DNA of 34,935 bases from an uncultured Ruminococcus sp. (lineage in GTDB: Bacteria > Bacillota > Clostridia > Oscillospirales > Acutalibacteraceae): the NCBI GenBank assembly GCA_902773635.1, contig CACYFH010000007.1, forward strand, positions 1,516-36,450, read 5' to 3'. Made by a program: the position numbers and the translations under genes. Below the pieces are notes generated by a model that was not told where the DNA came from, did not search any database, and saw nothing but the letters and a program-made list of their open reading frames with translations. Each line of letters begins with the position of its first letter. Position 1 is the stretch's first letter. Below, in pieces: positions 23,282 through 30,555 of this stretch.

Positions 23282-24250
23282 TCACCAATTCGTGTCGATC
23301 TTCTTTTTGCCGATGTCCTCGGGGCTGATGTCCATGCCGAGGTTCTGCAGGAGCTCCTGCGCGCCGTTGTAGCCCATCTTCTTCTGGCGATGGTTCATCG
23401 CGGCGACCTCGATGATGACGGCGAGGTTACGACCGGGCTTGACGGGGATGGTCACGACGGGGATCTCCAAGCCGAGGATCTCCATGTACTCATTGTCGAT
23501 GCCCATGCGGTCGTAGATCTTCTTGGAGTTCCACAGCTCGAGGTTGATGACGAGGTCGATCTTCTCGCTCACCTTGACCGCGCCGATACCGAAGATGCGG
23601 CGGGCGTTGATGATGCCGATGCCGCGCAGCTCGATGAAGTGGCGGATGTTTGCGGGAGAGGAACCGATCAGCGACTTCTTGGAGACGCGCTTGATCTCGA
23701 CCGCGTCGTCCGCGATCAGTCGGTGACCGCGCTTGATCAGCTCGATAGCGGTCTCGGACTTACCGACGCCGCTGTCGCCGATCAGGAGGATACCTTCGCC
23801 GTATACCTCGACCAGCACGCCGTGGCGCGTGATGCGGGGCGCGAGCTCCACGTTCAGGAAGGAGACGATCGCCGCGTCCAGCACGGAGGTGGTGTCCGTC
23901 GAGGTGACGATCGGGACCTTATACTTCTTTGCGAGCTCCAGCATCACCGGGAGCGGCTCAATACCGCGGGCGATCACCATCGCGGGCGGGATCTGGCTGA
24001 TGATAGGCTCGAGCTGGGAGCGCTGGGTGTCCTCGTCCTCCGCCTTGAGGAAGGACATCTCCGTCAGACCGAAGGCGATCAGGTAACGGCGGTCGTAATA
24101 CGTCAAGTGGCCGACCAGCTCCAAGCCGGGGCGGTCGACGTCCGACACCGTGATGTGGACCTCCTCCGGGTCGACCGGCATATAATAGCAGGTGAGCCCG
24201 ATTTCATCAATAAGTCGCTTGAGGGTTACAAAGTACGGACTGTCGTTCAT
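23282..24250 (-). CDS. hprK: HPr kinase/phosphorylase
   Basis: A 322-aa enzyme that phosphorylates Ser46 of HPr with ATP or PPi and reverses it, the centre of carbon catabolite control in Firmicutes. The N-terminal domain spans 1 to about 130. Then come the active-site H143 (APRITRHGVLVEVYG), Walker A GDSGVGKS (158-165), the IADDAVEI segment and the HPrK signature IELRGIGIINARRIFGIGAVK. Length is typical. SD AAGGT. Its promoter region carries a Rex-like palindrome, hinting at redox control. It opens the hprK-murB-rapZ-whiA cluster. Confidence 0.96.
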   Translation of the reverse strand: MNDSPYFVTLKRLIDEIGLTCYYMPVDPEEVHITVSDVDRPGLELVGHLTYYDRRYLIAFGLTEMSFLKAEDEDTQRSQLEPIISQIPPAMVIARGIEPLPVMLELAKKYKVPIVTSTDTTSVLDAAIVSFLNVELAPRITRHGVLVEVYGEGILLIGDSGVGKSETAIELIKRGHRLIADDAVEIKRVSKKSLIGSSPANIRHFIELRGIGIINARRIFGIGAVKVSEKIDLVINLELWNSKKIYDRMGIDNEYMEILGLEIPVVTIPVKPGRNLAVIIEVAAMNHRQKKMGYNGAQELLQNLGMDISPEDIGKKKIDTNW

Positions 24251-24317
24251 GATAAACCTTCTTTCTGTCTGATCAGACGATTCTTTTGGGGTGTTGAAAT
24301 TGCCTTTGAAAGGAATG

Positions 24318-24333
24318 TGTTAAATCGTTAACA
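24318..24333 (-). promoter_or_regulatory. Rex-like operator at the hprK promoter
   Basis: A perfect palindrome TGTTAA-ATCG-TTAACA. Extended by one base each side it matches 12 of the 14 specified positions of the clostridial Rex site TTGTTAANNNNTTAACAA. It lies just downstream of a TATAAT reading toward hprK (24345-24350), so a bound repressor would block that start. A clear -35 was not seen. Confidence 0.5.
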
Positions 24334-24344
24334 TATATGGAATC

Positions 24345-24350
24345 ATTATA
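24345..24350 (-). promoter_or_regulatory. Candidate -10 of the hprK promoter
   Basis: TATAAT on the minus strand, about 95 bases before the hprK ATG. The upstream hexamer at the right spacing (TTATAA) is a poor -35, so an activator or extended contacts may be needed. Confidence 0.4.
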
Positions 24351-24399
24351 CTCCATTTCCCTATATTTATAATGCTCTTATCGAAATATGCATTTTTCT

Positions 24400-24421
24400 A
24401 TGCAAAATTTGCATGTATAAT
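24400..24421 (+). promoter_or_regulatory. Candidate DUF421 promoter with palindromic operator
   Basis: TATAAT at 24416-24421 is preceded by TG. The 15-base perfect palindrome ATGCAAAATTTGCAT (24400-24414) occupies the -35/-10 spacer, an ideal repressor position. The -35 (TTTTTC near 24393) is weak. Confidence 0.45.
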
Positions 24422-24458
24422 TTCGGTAATTTTTCACAGAATGTTTTCAGGTGATTTT

Positions 24459-24980
24459 ATGTTGACAATTATCATCCGCACCGTGATGATCTACCTCGTC
24501 GCGACGGTGGCGGTACGCATCATGGGAAAGCGGCAGGTCAGCGATATGCAGACCTCGGAGCTGGTCATCACGCTGATCATCTCGGAGGTCGCGTCCCTTC
24601 CGCTGGAGAACACCGAGCGCCCGCTGCTCAACTCCCTCGTCCCGATCATGATGATCGTCGCGATCGAGCTGATCGTCTCGCTGTTGATGATGAAGAGCCG
24701 GAAGGTGCGCTCGCTGATCTGCGGGCATCCGATCGTGGTGATCCGCGACGGCAGCTTCATCGACTCTCAGCTCCGGATGCTCCGGATCAGCCGGGAGGAC
24801 GTCTACTCCCTCCTGCGCGCGAAGGATATCAGCGACGAGAGCGGCGTGAAGTACGGCATCATCGAGCCGAACGGTGATCTGAGCGTGATCACACAGGAGG
24901 AACAGGGCGATATGGATATCGAGAGCAAGGACCTGAAGGACGAGCTGAGAAAGCTCGATGATAAAAAGGAGGAGCCATGA
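24459..24980 (+). CDS. DUF421/YetF-family membrane protein
   Basis: A 173-aa protein with three N-terminal membrane helices (about 3-21, 32-48, 56-76), the family segment VRIMGKRQVSDMQTSELVITL, and a cytosolic domain with GHPIVVIRDG, LRMLRISREDVYSLLRAKDI and VKYGIIEPNGDLSV. DUF421 proteins (YetF, YcaP, YdfS) are widespread and of unsettled function; some YetF-type homologues are spore membrane proteins. The start at 24459 has AGGTGA upstream and matches the family; an in-frame ATG at 24372 lies before the predicted promoter. It is coupled to the next gene by a 4-nt overlap. It is on the opposite strand to everything around it, divergent from hprK. Confidence 0.9.
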   Translation: MLTIIIRTVMIYLVATVAVRIMGKRQVSDMQTSELVITLIISEVASLPLENTERPLLNSLVPIMMIVAIELIVSLLMMKSRKVRSLICGHPIVVIRDGSFIDSQLRMLRISREDVYSLLRAKDISDESGVKYGIIEPNGDLSVITQEEQGDMDIESKDLKDELRKLDDKKEEP

Positions 24981-25357
24981 AACGCGGATGGATCGCAGGA
25001 CTGCTGATCGCGCTCTCGCTCATAGCGGGGCTCACAGAATATGGATATGTGCGCGCGAGCACTTCTATGTACCTCTCCCTGCTGGACGAAGCGCAGGAGC
25101 GGATGTCAAAGGGCGAAGTGCGCGACGCGCAGAGCACCGCCGAGCGGCTCGAGCGGCGCTTTGAGGGACAGAGCGGGATGTTCAACATCTTCATGTATCA
25201 CAGCGAGGTCGGGCATATCGCGAGCGACCTCAGCCGCCTCAAGGAGTACGCGCGCACGGGCGACGCCTCGGAGTTCCTCGCGACCGCTTCCTGCGCGAAA
25301 ACGGAGATCGAAGCCATCCGCGAGGCGAAATCCGTCCGGTGGGATAATATTTTTTGA
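24977..25357 (+). CDS. DUF4363 family protein
   Basis: A 126-aa protein with an uncleaved signal-anchor-like helix (5-23) and an extracytoplasmic helical domain rich in charged residues. The family pattern includes SMYLSLLDEAQERMSKGEV and FMYHSEVGHIASDLSRLKEYA. DUF4363 genes are repeatedly found directly after DUF421 genes in Clostridia, as here with an ATGA overlap, so the two probably form a membrane complex. Function is unknown. No plus-strand terminator is evident; the hairpin at 25364-25391 has its T-run on the minus strand. Confidence 0.85.
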   Translation: MKRGWIAGLLIALSLIAGLTEYGYVRASTSMYLSLLDEAQERMSKGEVRDAQSTAERLERRFEGQSGMFNIFMYHSEVGHIASDLSRLKEYARTGDASEFLATASCAKTEIEAIREAKSVRWDNIF

Positions 25358-25363
25358 CGCAGC

Positions 25364-25391
25364 AAAAAGGCGCCGTTCCAAAGAACGGCGC
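25364..25391 (-). terminator. secDF terminator, distal copy with T-run
   Basis: On the minus strand a stem of 9-10 bp (GCGCCGTTC with GAACGGCGCC) and loop TTTG is followed by TTTTTG. The same stem occurs at 25504-25531; the pair flanks the repeat element at 25392-25503. Confidence 0.8.
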
Positions 25392-25503
25392 ATCAGGCTG
25401 TAGAAAAAGTGTCATCCTGAACGAAGTGAAGGATCTTTATACTGCATAAAGACTAAGATTCTTTGCTGCGCTCAGAATGACAATTGACCTTTATCGACAC
25501 ACT
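25392..25503. repeat. Terminator-flanked dispersed element, short copy
   Basis: About 112 bp, beginning near GCTGTAGAAAAAGTGTCATCC and ending CGACACACT. The interior contains an imperfect inverted repeat, TGTCATCCTGAACGAAG opposite CTCAGAATGACA. It is homologous to 31426-31621. It sits between two near-identical terminator hairpins. Confidence 0.88.
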
Positions 25504-25531
25504 AAGGCGCCGTTCCTCGGAACGGCGCCTT
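25504..25531 (-). terminator. secDF terminator hairpin, proximal copy without T-run
   Basis: A 12-bp stem (AAGGCGCCGTTC and GAACGGCGCCTT) with loop CTCG sits 17 bases past the secF stop. On the minus strand it is followed by the element end (AGTGTGTC) instead of a T-tract, so it may no longer terminate alone. Confidence 0.75.
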
Positions 25532-25547
25532 GCGTTTGTTATGAAGA

Positions 25548-26489
25548 TCAAGCGGCTTTCTTCTTGCGCTTGTTCCAAGCCACCCAGAGGGGACCCGCGA
25601 TGCACAGAGAGGAATAGCAGCCGGACACGATACCGATCATCATCGGCAGGGCGAACGCCTGAACCGAAGAGAGGTTGAAGATGATCGCGACGACATAGAC
25701 GGTGCCGATGGCGACCAGCGTGGTGATAGAGGTCGCGATGGTACGACCCATAACGGAGGACGCGCTGTGGTTGAACACGTCGGCGATATCCGCCTTGGGA
25801 CCTGCGAGACGGCGCTCCTCACGGACACGGTCGTAGATAACGATGGTGTCGTTGAGGGAGTAACCGATGATCATCAGGACGACCGCGATGAAGTTACTGT
25901 CGATCGGCATGCGGAAGATGACGTACATGAAGTAGATCATCGCCACATCGTGGAAGAGGGCTACCAGCGCCATCACGCCCGCGGATAGACCGCCGATGCG
26001 CTTGAAGCGGATGGTAACGTAGATGACCATGAGGACGGAAGCGATCGCGACCGCGGTCAGACACTTCAAGAGGAACTTCAAGCCCATGGAAGCCTCGACA
26101 GAGGAGTTTTCCTTATACTCAAAGCCGTTGTCCGGGAATTTCTCGGTCAGGGCGTCGGTGATGCCCTTGATGGTCGCAGAGTCGATGCTCTCGTTGCCGG
26201 AGAACTGGATCGAAACGGCGTAAGCCTGCTTGTCCTCCGTATTGTTCATGATATCCTGCGTGATGGCGAAGGATACCTGGTGCTCGGGCGTTGCGTTCTG
26301 GATCGTGTCCTTGAGGGCGCTCTCGTCGATCTCACCGGTGAAGGAGTAGTTGACGATGGTACCGCCCTTGAACTGGATGTCGAGGGTAACGCCGAAGATG
26401 ATGTTGCAGATAAGGCCGATGGCGATGATCGCGAGGGAAATTCCGAAGAATACCTTGCTCTTACCGATGAAGTTTAAGTCCTTTTTCAT
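25548..26489 (-). CDS. secF: Protein translocase subunit SecF
   Basis: A 313-aa RND-type membrane protein with six helices that, with SecD, uses the proton or sodium motive force to pull secreted proteins out of SecYEG. Helix 1 is at about 12-32, a periplasmic-type domain follows (VTLDIQFKGGTIVNYSF), then five helices with the diagnostic IGYSLNDTIVIYDRVREERR and the C-terminal Lys-rich tail KKKKAA-type end. It overlaps secD by 4 nt. Separate SecD and SecF (rather than the fused SecDF of B. subtilis) is common in Clostridia. Confidence 0.96.
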   Translation of the reverse strand: MKKDLNFIGKSKVFFGISLAIIAIGLICNIIFGVTLDIQFKGGTIVNYSFTGEIDESALKDTIQNATPEHQVSFAITQDIMNNTEDKQAYAVSIQFSGNESIDSATIKGITDALTEKFPDNGFEYKENSSVEASMGLKFLLKCLTAVAIASVLMVIYVTIRFKRIGGLSAGVMALVALFHDVAMIYFMYVIFRMPIDSNFIAVVLMIIGYSLNDTIVIYDRVREERRLAGPKADIADVFNHSASSVMGRTIATSITTLVAIGTVYVVAIIFNLSSVQAFALPMMIGIVSGCYSSLCIAGPLWVAWNKRKKKAA

Positions 26490-27823
26490 TTGCCCTCACC
26501 TCCAAACAGCCATTTTTTGCGTAAGCACTTCACGCCTACGATACTCTTGAGCATGACTCTACTGAGCCATACGCCCATGATGAAGTTGGAGATTACACCC
26601 ATCAAGAGGGTATAACCGAAGGCGTAGATCGTACCGGTGGTGGACTCGCCGAAGATCCAGGAGAGGATGTTGGACGGACCGAATACCAGCAGAAGGATGA
26701 CGGATACGATGACGATGGTCATGTTACCGTCGATGATCGCCGTCAGGGAGTTCTTAGTACCCTTTTCAATTGCGGAGTCAAGGGTCTTACCGGAGCGGAA
26801 CTCCTCCTTGATACGCTCGGCGGTGATGATGTTCGCGTCAACACCCATACCGACGGAAAGGATCAGACCGGCGATACCGGGCAGGGTCATGGTGAAGGAG
26901 TTGAACGCGCCGAAATAGCGGGTGATCGCCGCGATGGCGAGCGCCATCTGACCGACCAGCGCGATAACGGCAACGAAGCCGGGAACGCGATAGCGGATGA
27001 TCATGAAGATCGCGATCAGGATGAACGCGATGATCGCCGCATAGCCCATAGCGGTCAGGGAGTTGGAGCCCAGCGTCGGGCTGATGCCGCTGTAGGACGC
27101 CGCCTCAAGAGAGAAGGGCAGCGCACCGCCGTTGATCTGGTTCGCGAGCTTCGTGGCGGATTCGGCGTCAAAGTTGCCGGAGATCTGCGCGGAGCCGTCG
27201 GAGATAACGCTCTGGACAGTCGGGCTGGAGAGCATCGTCTCGTCCATGTAGATCGAGATCTGCTGGCCGAGGTACTGGCTCGTGATGTCGGCGAAGGTCT
27301 TAGCGCCCTCGCTGTTGAGCTCGAGAAGCACCAGATACTGGCCGACGGAGCCGGTGGACTGGTCGATGCCGGCACGCGCACTGGAAACGGCAGAGCCGTC
27401 CATGACGACCTCGCCGCTCGGATTGCGGAAGGTCAGCTTCGCGGTAGCCGCCAGCTCGTCAACAGCCGCGACCGGGTCGAAGTTGGTGTCGTCCTCTTTC
27501 CACGGGAAGCGAACGATGATGCGGTCGCTGCCGTAGTCGGAGTAGATCTCGTAGTCAGTGATACCGTTCGAGACCATACGGGTCTCGATGATGGATTTTG
27601 CAGAGTCTAACTGCTCATCCGTGGCGTCGATATCTTCTGCGGGCTTAAAGGTAGCCTCAACGCCGCCGCGGATGTCGATTCCCCATCTGATGTCGCCAAG
27701 ACCTTTGATCACGGTCTTTTCCATGTCTCCCTCATAGTACTTTACGCCCACCAGCGCGGTGACCGCAAAGCAGATGATGAGGATGGCGACAATGAAGAAT
27801 ACAGGCTTAGAAATTCTTTTCAT
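26486..27823 (-). CDS. secD: Protein translocase subunit SecD
   Basis: A 445-aa partner of SecF. N-terminal helix (about 6-28), then the P1 head domain with GIDIRGGVEATFKP (family GLDLxGG), the base domain, and six helices including GVDANIITAERIKEE and ALIDGNMT-type segments (AIIDGNMTIVIVSVILLL). The frame stays open to 27958, but that ATG lies at the promoter; the start at 27823 has GGAGG 9 nt upstream and matches the family. The head is shorter than in E. coli, as usual for Gram-positives. A strong promoter precedes it. Confidence 0.95.
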   Translation of the reverse strand: MKRISKPVFFIVAILIICFAVTALVGVKYYEGDMEKTVIKGLGDIRWGIDIRGGVEATFKPAEDIDATDEQLDSAKSIIETRMVSNGITDYEIYSDYGSDRIIVRFPWKEDDTNFDPVAAVDELAATAKLTFRNPSGEVVMDGSAVSSARAGIDQSTGSVGQYLVLLELNSEGAKTFADITSQYLGQQISIYMDETMLSSPTVQSVISDGSAQISGNFDAESATKLANQINGGALPFSLEAASYSGISPTLGSNSLTAMGYAAIIAFILIAIFMIIRYRVPGFVAVIALVGQMALAIAAITRYFGAFNSFTMTLPGIAGLILSVGMGVDANIITAERIKEEFRSGKTLDSAIEKGTKNSLTAIIDGNMTIVIVSVILLLVFGPSNILSWIFGESTTGTIYAFGYTLLMGVISNFIMGVWLSRVMLKSIVGVKCLRKKWLFGGEGK

Positions 27824-27929
27824 GCCTTGGACCTCCATGTTTTTCTGTTCTTCTGAGGTTTTTGTCAGCGTCCGCACCCTCCCAAAAGGCGGCACTTCCA
27901 CTTCTATAAAAACCCACAATAACAGATTA

Positions 27930-27958
27930 ATTATACAGACTTCGTTGTGAAAAGTCAA
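27930..27958 (-). promoter_or_regulatory. Sigma-A promoter of secD-secF
   Basis: On the minus strand TTGACT (27953-27958), a 17-base spacer and TATAAT (27930-27935): a near-consensus promoter. Transcription should begin near 27923, leaving a 5' leader of about 100 nt before the secD ATG. Confidence 0.85.
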
Positions 27959-28085
27959 TAAAAGAAATTGAAATTACAAAATATTCATGATCCATTTTCA
28001 GGGGTATTCGTCGTTTATTGTTCGAAATAGGAATTATAAGGAATTATATTTCGAATTCAGAAATATAACGCGTTGTGATACGACC

Positions 28086-28220
28086 GTAGGGCGGGGGCTT
28101 GCTCCCGCCGAGACATTTCACATAGCAGATATTATCATGCGGAGCAGATGAAGTCCCATTTGCTCCGCATAATCACCGGATTTCGAAAAAACCTTCGGCG
28201 GGAGCAAGCCCCCGCCCTAC
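28086..28220. repeat. Nested palindromic element (GTAGGGCGGGGGCTTGCTCCCGCC arms)
   Basis: A 135-bp element. The outer arms of about 25 bp (GTAGGGCGGGGGCTTGCTCC... and its complement ending GCCCCCGCCCTAC) are inverted, and each arm can also fold on itself. In the middle is a perfect 10-bp hairpin ATGCGGAGCA/TGCTCCGCAT (28137-28170). A single arm unit recurs at 9102-9129. No coding capacity; MITE-like. Confidence 0.85.
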
Positions 28221-28245
28221 AGTATCTATCCAAACATCGCTTTAC

Positions 28246-28274
28246 ACAAAAAACCTCCCGCCGGAGCAGGAGGT
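28246..28274 (-). terminator. Intrinsic terminator of the aminotransferase gene
   Basis: On the minus strand ACCTCC/GGAGGT pair around a GC-rich loop that can extend the stem, followed by TTTTTTG. It starts about 18 bases past the stop codon. Confidence 0.8.
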
Positions 28275-28291
28275 CATGGGTATTGATCAAA

Positions 28292-29566
28292 TCACGCGGT
28301 GAGCTTCTCGACCGCCGCGAGACGCGCGCAGATGCAGAACACATCCATCGCGCTGGAGAGGTTCTCCAGACTCGGGAAGGAGGGCGCGATGCGGATGTTG
28401 CTGTCATGCGGGTCGACGCCGTAGGGGTAGGTCGCGCCGGCGCCGGTGAGGTTGACGCCCGCTTCCTTGCAGAGCTCGACGACGCGCTTGGCGGTGCCGT
28501 CCATCACATCGACGCAGACGAAGTAGCCGCCGCGCGGACGGTTATAGCGGACGACGCCGTACTCCTCGAGCTGACCCGCGAGCTTGTTGAGCACGATCTC
28601 AAAGCGGGGCGCGAGAACCTGCGCGTGCTTTCTCATATGCTCCATCATGCCCTCGTAGTTGCCGAAGAAGCGCACATGGCGCAGCATGTTCAGCTTATCG
28701 TAGCCGATGGTCTGGTACTTATACTTATTCTTGATGACCTTCATGTTGTTCTCGGAAGCCGCCATCGCCGCGACGCCCGAACCGGGGAAGGTGATCTTGG
28801 AGGTGGAGCAGAAGGCGATCGGCAGGTCGATGTTGCCGGTCTTCTCGCACTCTTCAAAGATATTGAGGATCTGATCGCCGTCCTCCACAAGATCGTGGAT
28901 GCAGTAGGCGTTGTCCCACATCACGCGGAAATCCTTTGCCGCGGGCTGCAGCGCCGCGATACGGCGGACGACCTCGTCGGAATAGGAGATGCCGGAGGGG
29001 TTGGAGTACTTCGGGACGCACCACATGCCCTTCACGGAAGGATCCTTGACGAGCTCCTCGACCATATCCATATCGGGACCGTTCTCATCCATAGGAACGG
29101 GGATCATCTCAAAATCGAAGTACTCGGTCACACCGAAATGGCGGTCGTAGCCGGGAACGGGACAGAGGAACTTGCGGTCGGGGATCAGCCCCCACGCGGG
29201 CATACCTGCGACGACCGGCTTGGTCATAAAGCAGGAGATCGTGTCGAACATCATATTCAGCGAGGAGTTACCGCCGGTCATGACCATCTCGGGAGACACG
29301 CCGAGCATGGACGCCATCATGCGCTTGCACTCCGGGATACCGTCCATCACGCCGTAGTTGCGGCAGTCAGTGCCGTCCTCGGCGGTGCAGTCCGTCTCGC
29401 CGTGCAGGATATCGAGCATGGAGACGGAAAGCTCGAGCTGATCGGGCGAGGGCACGCCGCGCGCCATATTCAGCTTCAGCCCCTTTGCCTTGATATTCTC
29501 AAAATCCTGACGGAGCGCCTCCAGCTCTGCCGAAAGCTGTTCCGGTGAATAATCCTTATACTGCAT
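28292..29566 (-). CDS. PLP-dependent aspartate-type aminotransferase (PF12897 family)
   Basis: A 424-aa fold-type I aminotransferase. The substrate-end segment KGLKLNMARGVPSPDQLELS, NYGVMDGIPECKRMMA, TGGNSSLNMMFDT, the PLP-pyridine Asp/Tyr region VMWDNAYCIHDL and the Schiff-base Lys in STSKITFPGSGVA are all visible. This matches the group once called Aminotran_MocR without a DNA-binding domain, shown in Corynebacterium to be an aspartate aminotransferase. Three ATGs lie within 10 bases; the third is chosen because AAGGA then sits at proper distance. It has its own promoter (TTGCAA, 17 bp, TATTAT) and terminator, so it is monocistronic. Confidence 0.92.
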   Translation of the reverse strand: MQYKDYSPEQLSAELEALRQDFENIKAKGLKLNMARGVPSPDQLELSVSMLDILHGETDCTAEDGTDCRNYGVMDGIPECKRMMASMLGVSPEMVMTGGNSSLNMMFDTISCFMTKPVVAGMPAWGLIPDRKFLCPVPGYDRHFGVTEYFDFEMIPVPMDENGPDMDMVEELVKDPSVKGMWCVPKYSNPSGISYSDEVVRRIAALQPAAKDFRVMWDNAYCIHDLVEDGDQILNIFEECEKTGNIDLPIAFCSTSKITFPGSGVAAMAASENNMKVIKNKYKYQTIGYDKLNMLRHVRFFGNYEGMMEHMRKHAQVLAPRFEIVLNKLAGQLEEYGVVRYNRPRGGYFVCVDVMDGTAKRVVELCKEAGVNLTGAGATYPYGVDPHDSNIRIAPSFPSLENLSSAMDVFCICARLAAVEKLTA

Positions 29567-29641
29567 ACTCATCATTCCTTATCATAGGATTTTGCAATTC
29601 TCGATAAAAAAATCGCAAAACATTCTTTATTTACCTCTAGT

Positions 29642-29670
29642 ATAATATACCTAACGCGGATATTTTGCAA
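29642..29670 (-). promoter_or_regulatory. Sigma-A promoter of the aminotransferase gene
   Basis: On the minus strand TTGCAA (29665-29670), a 17-base spacer and TATTAT (29642-29647). The region also has three TTTTGCA/TGCAAAA copies (29590, 29663, 29689) that might be binding sites. Confidence 0.65.
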
Positions 29671-29783
29671 CACTTTTATGAGAATCCTGCAAAATTTGGC
29701 AATTATCCCACATTAGCGCAGTAAAGTGCACACTCAGTTAGTGATTTTTGAGAAGGATTCATAAACTACCCGTTCTTTCCAAG

Positions 29784-29815
29784 AAAAAAGCTCCCCTGCG
29801 AGAAGCAGAGGAGCT
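29784..29815 (-). terminator. Intrinsic terminator of the tyrosine kinase gene
   Basis: On the minus strand an 11-bp stem (AGCTCCTCTGC and GCAGGGGAGCT, one mismatch) is followed by TTTTTTC, about 15 bases past the stop. Confidence 0.85.
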
Positions 29816-29829
29816 GACTTGTGCAATTA

Positions 29830-30555
29830 TCAGTACTTATAATAGTAGCCGTAGCCGTTATAGCCGAGCTTCTTGTAGCCCTTGCCGCGCATCTCACAGC
29901 CGACCTTCAGGAAGCCGAGCACCTTGCTGTCCGCAAGGCGAACGCTCTGGAGCGCGCGCTCGATATCGCCGTGGGTGGTGACCTTCTCACGCACGACCAG
30001 TACATACCCGCCGACGAATTCCTTCAGCAGAAGGGTATCGGCAACAACGCCGAGAGGAGGCGTGTCCATGATGACGTAGTCGTACTCCGCCTTCGCCTTC
30101 TTGACCAGCTCCGCAAAATACGGAGAAGCAAGCAGCTCGGAGGGGTTGGGCGGGATCGCGCCGGAGGTCAGCACGTCGAGACACGGGATAACGTCGCGGT
30201 GAACGGCTTCCTCAAAATCGCCGAACTGGGCGATGATATCGGAAACGCCGCTCTCGTTGCGGAGTTTGAGCAGATTATGCAGGTTCGGGCGGCGCAGATC
30301 GGTGTCGATCAGAAGGATGCGCTTGCCCATTTTGGCGAAGGAGATCGCCAGGTTGACGGTCGCGGTGCTCTTGCCCTCGCCCTTCGACCAAGAGGTCACG
30401 GCGACGCAGTTGCTCTCCATCGCGGTGAGAGAGAACACGAGGTTGGTACGGGCGATCTTGTAGCCCTCGACGATGGCGAATTTGGAGTCGTTGCCGATGA
30501 CGTTCTTTGCCTTATCGGTATTGACGTCCTTCTTTTTACGTTGGATCAGCTTCAT
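29830..30555 (-). CDS. CpsD/CapB-type bacterial tyrosine kinase
   Basis: A 241-aa cytoplasmic BY-kinase. Walker A is SKGEGKST (57-64, with Lys where Pro is common), Walker A' is ILLIDTDLRRP (80-90) and Walker B is YVIMDTPP (160-167). The C-terminus carries a cluster of seven Tyr (GYKKLGYNGYGYYYKY), the autophosphorylation site. It works with a membrane activator, here the Wzz-like protein encoded just upstream with a 4-nt overlap, to control capsule or exopolysaccharide synthesis. No glycosyltransferase, polymerase or tyrosine phosphatase gene is in the window, so its target locus must be elsewhere. Confidence 0.94.
   Translation of the reverse strand: MKLIQRKKKDVNTDKAKNVIGNDSKFAIVEGYKIARTNLVFSLTAMESNCVAVTSWSKGEGKSTATVNLAISFAKMGKRILLIDTDLRRPNLHNLLKLRNESGVSDIIAQFGDFEEAVHRDVIPCLDVLTSGAIPPNPSELLASPYFAELVKKAKAEYDYVIMDTPPLGVVADTLLLKEFVGGYVLVVREKVTTHGDIERALQSVRLADSKVLGFLKVGCEMRGKGYKKLGYNGYGYYYKY

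Larger units (their letters stand above)
27824..28291. other. secD upstream intergenic region
   Basis: 468 bp without a gene. From left to right on the plus strand it holds the secD leader, the secD promoter, an AT-rich stretch (27960-28080) with nothing recognisable, the nested palindromic element at 28086-28220, and the aminotransferase terminator. Confidence 0.8.

Noticed and set aside
25369..25391. Terminator of the plus-strand DUF421-DUF4363 operon
   Set aside because: The T-run is on the minus-strand side only; in the plus direction the hairpin is followed by ATCAGG, so it cannot act as a normal intrinsic terminator for those genes.
28148..29548. A 466-codon plus-strand frame across the aminotransferase gene
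   Set aside because: It is antisense to a gene with complete PLP-enzyme motifs, and it starts inside a repeat element.
29567..29829. A tRNA or small RNA gene between the kinase and aminotransferase genes
   Set aside because: No cloverleaf or independent promoter-terminator pair was found; only the aminotransferase promoter, the kinase terminator and AT-rich sequence are visible.
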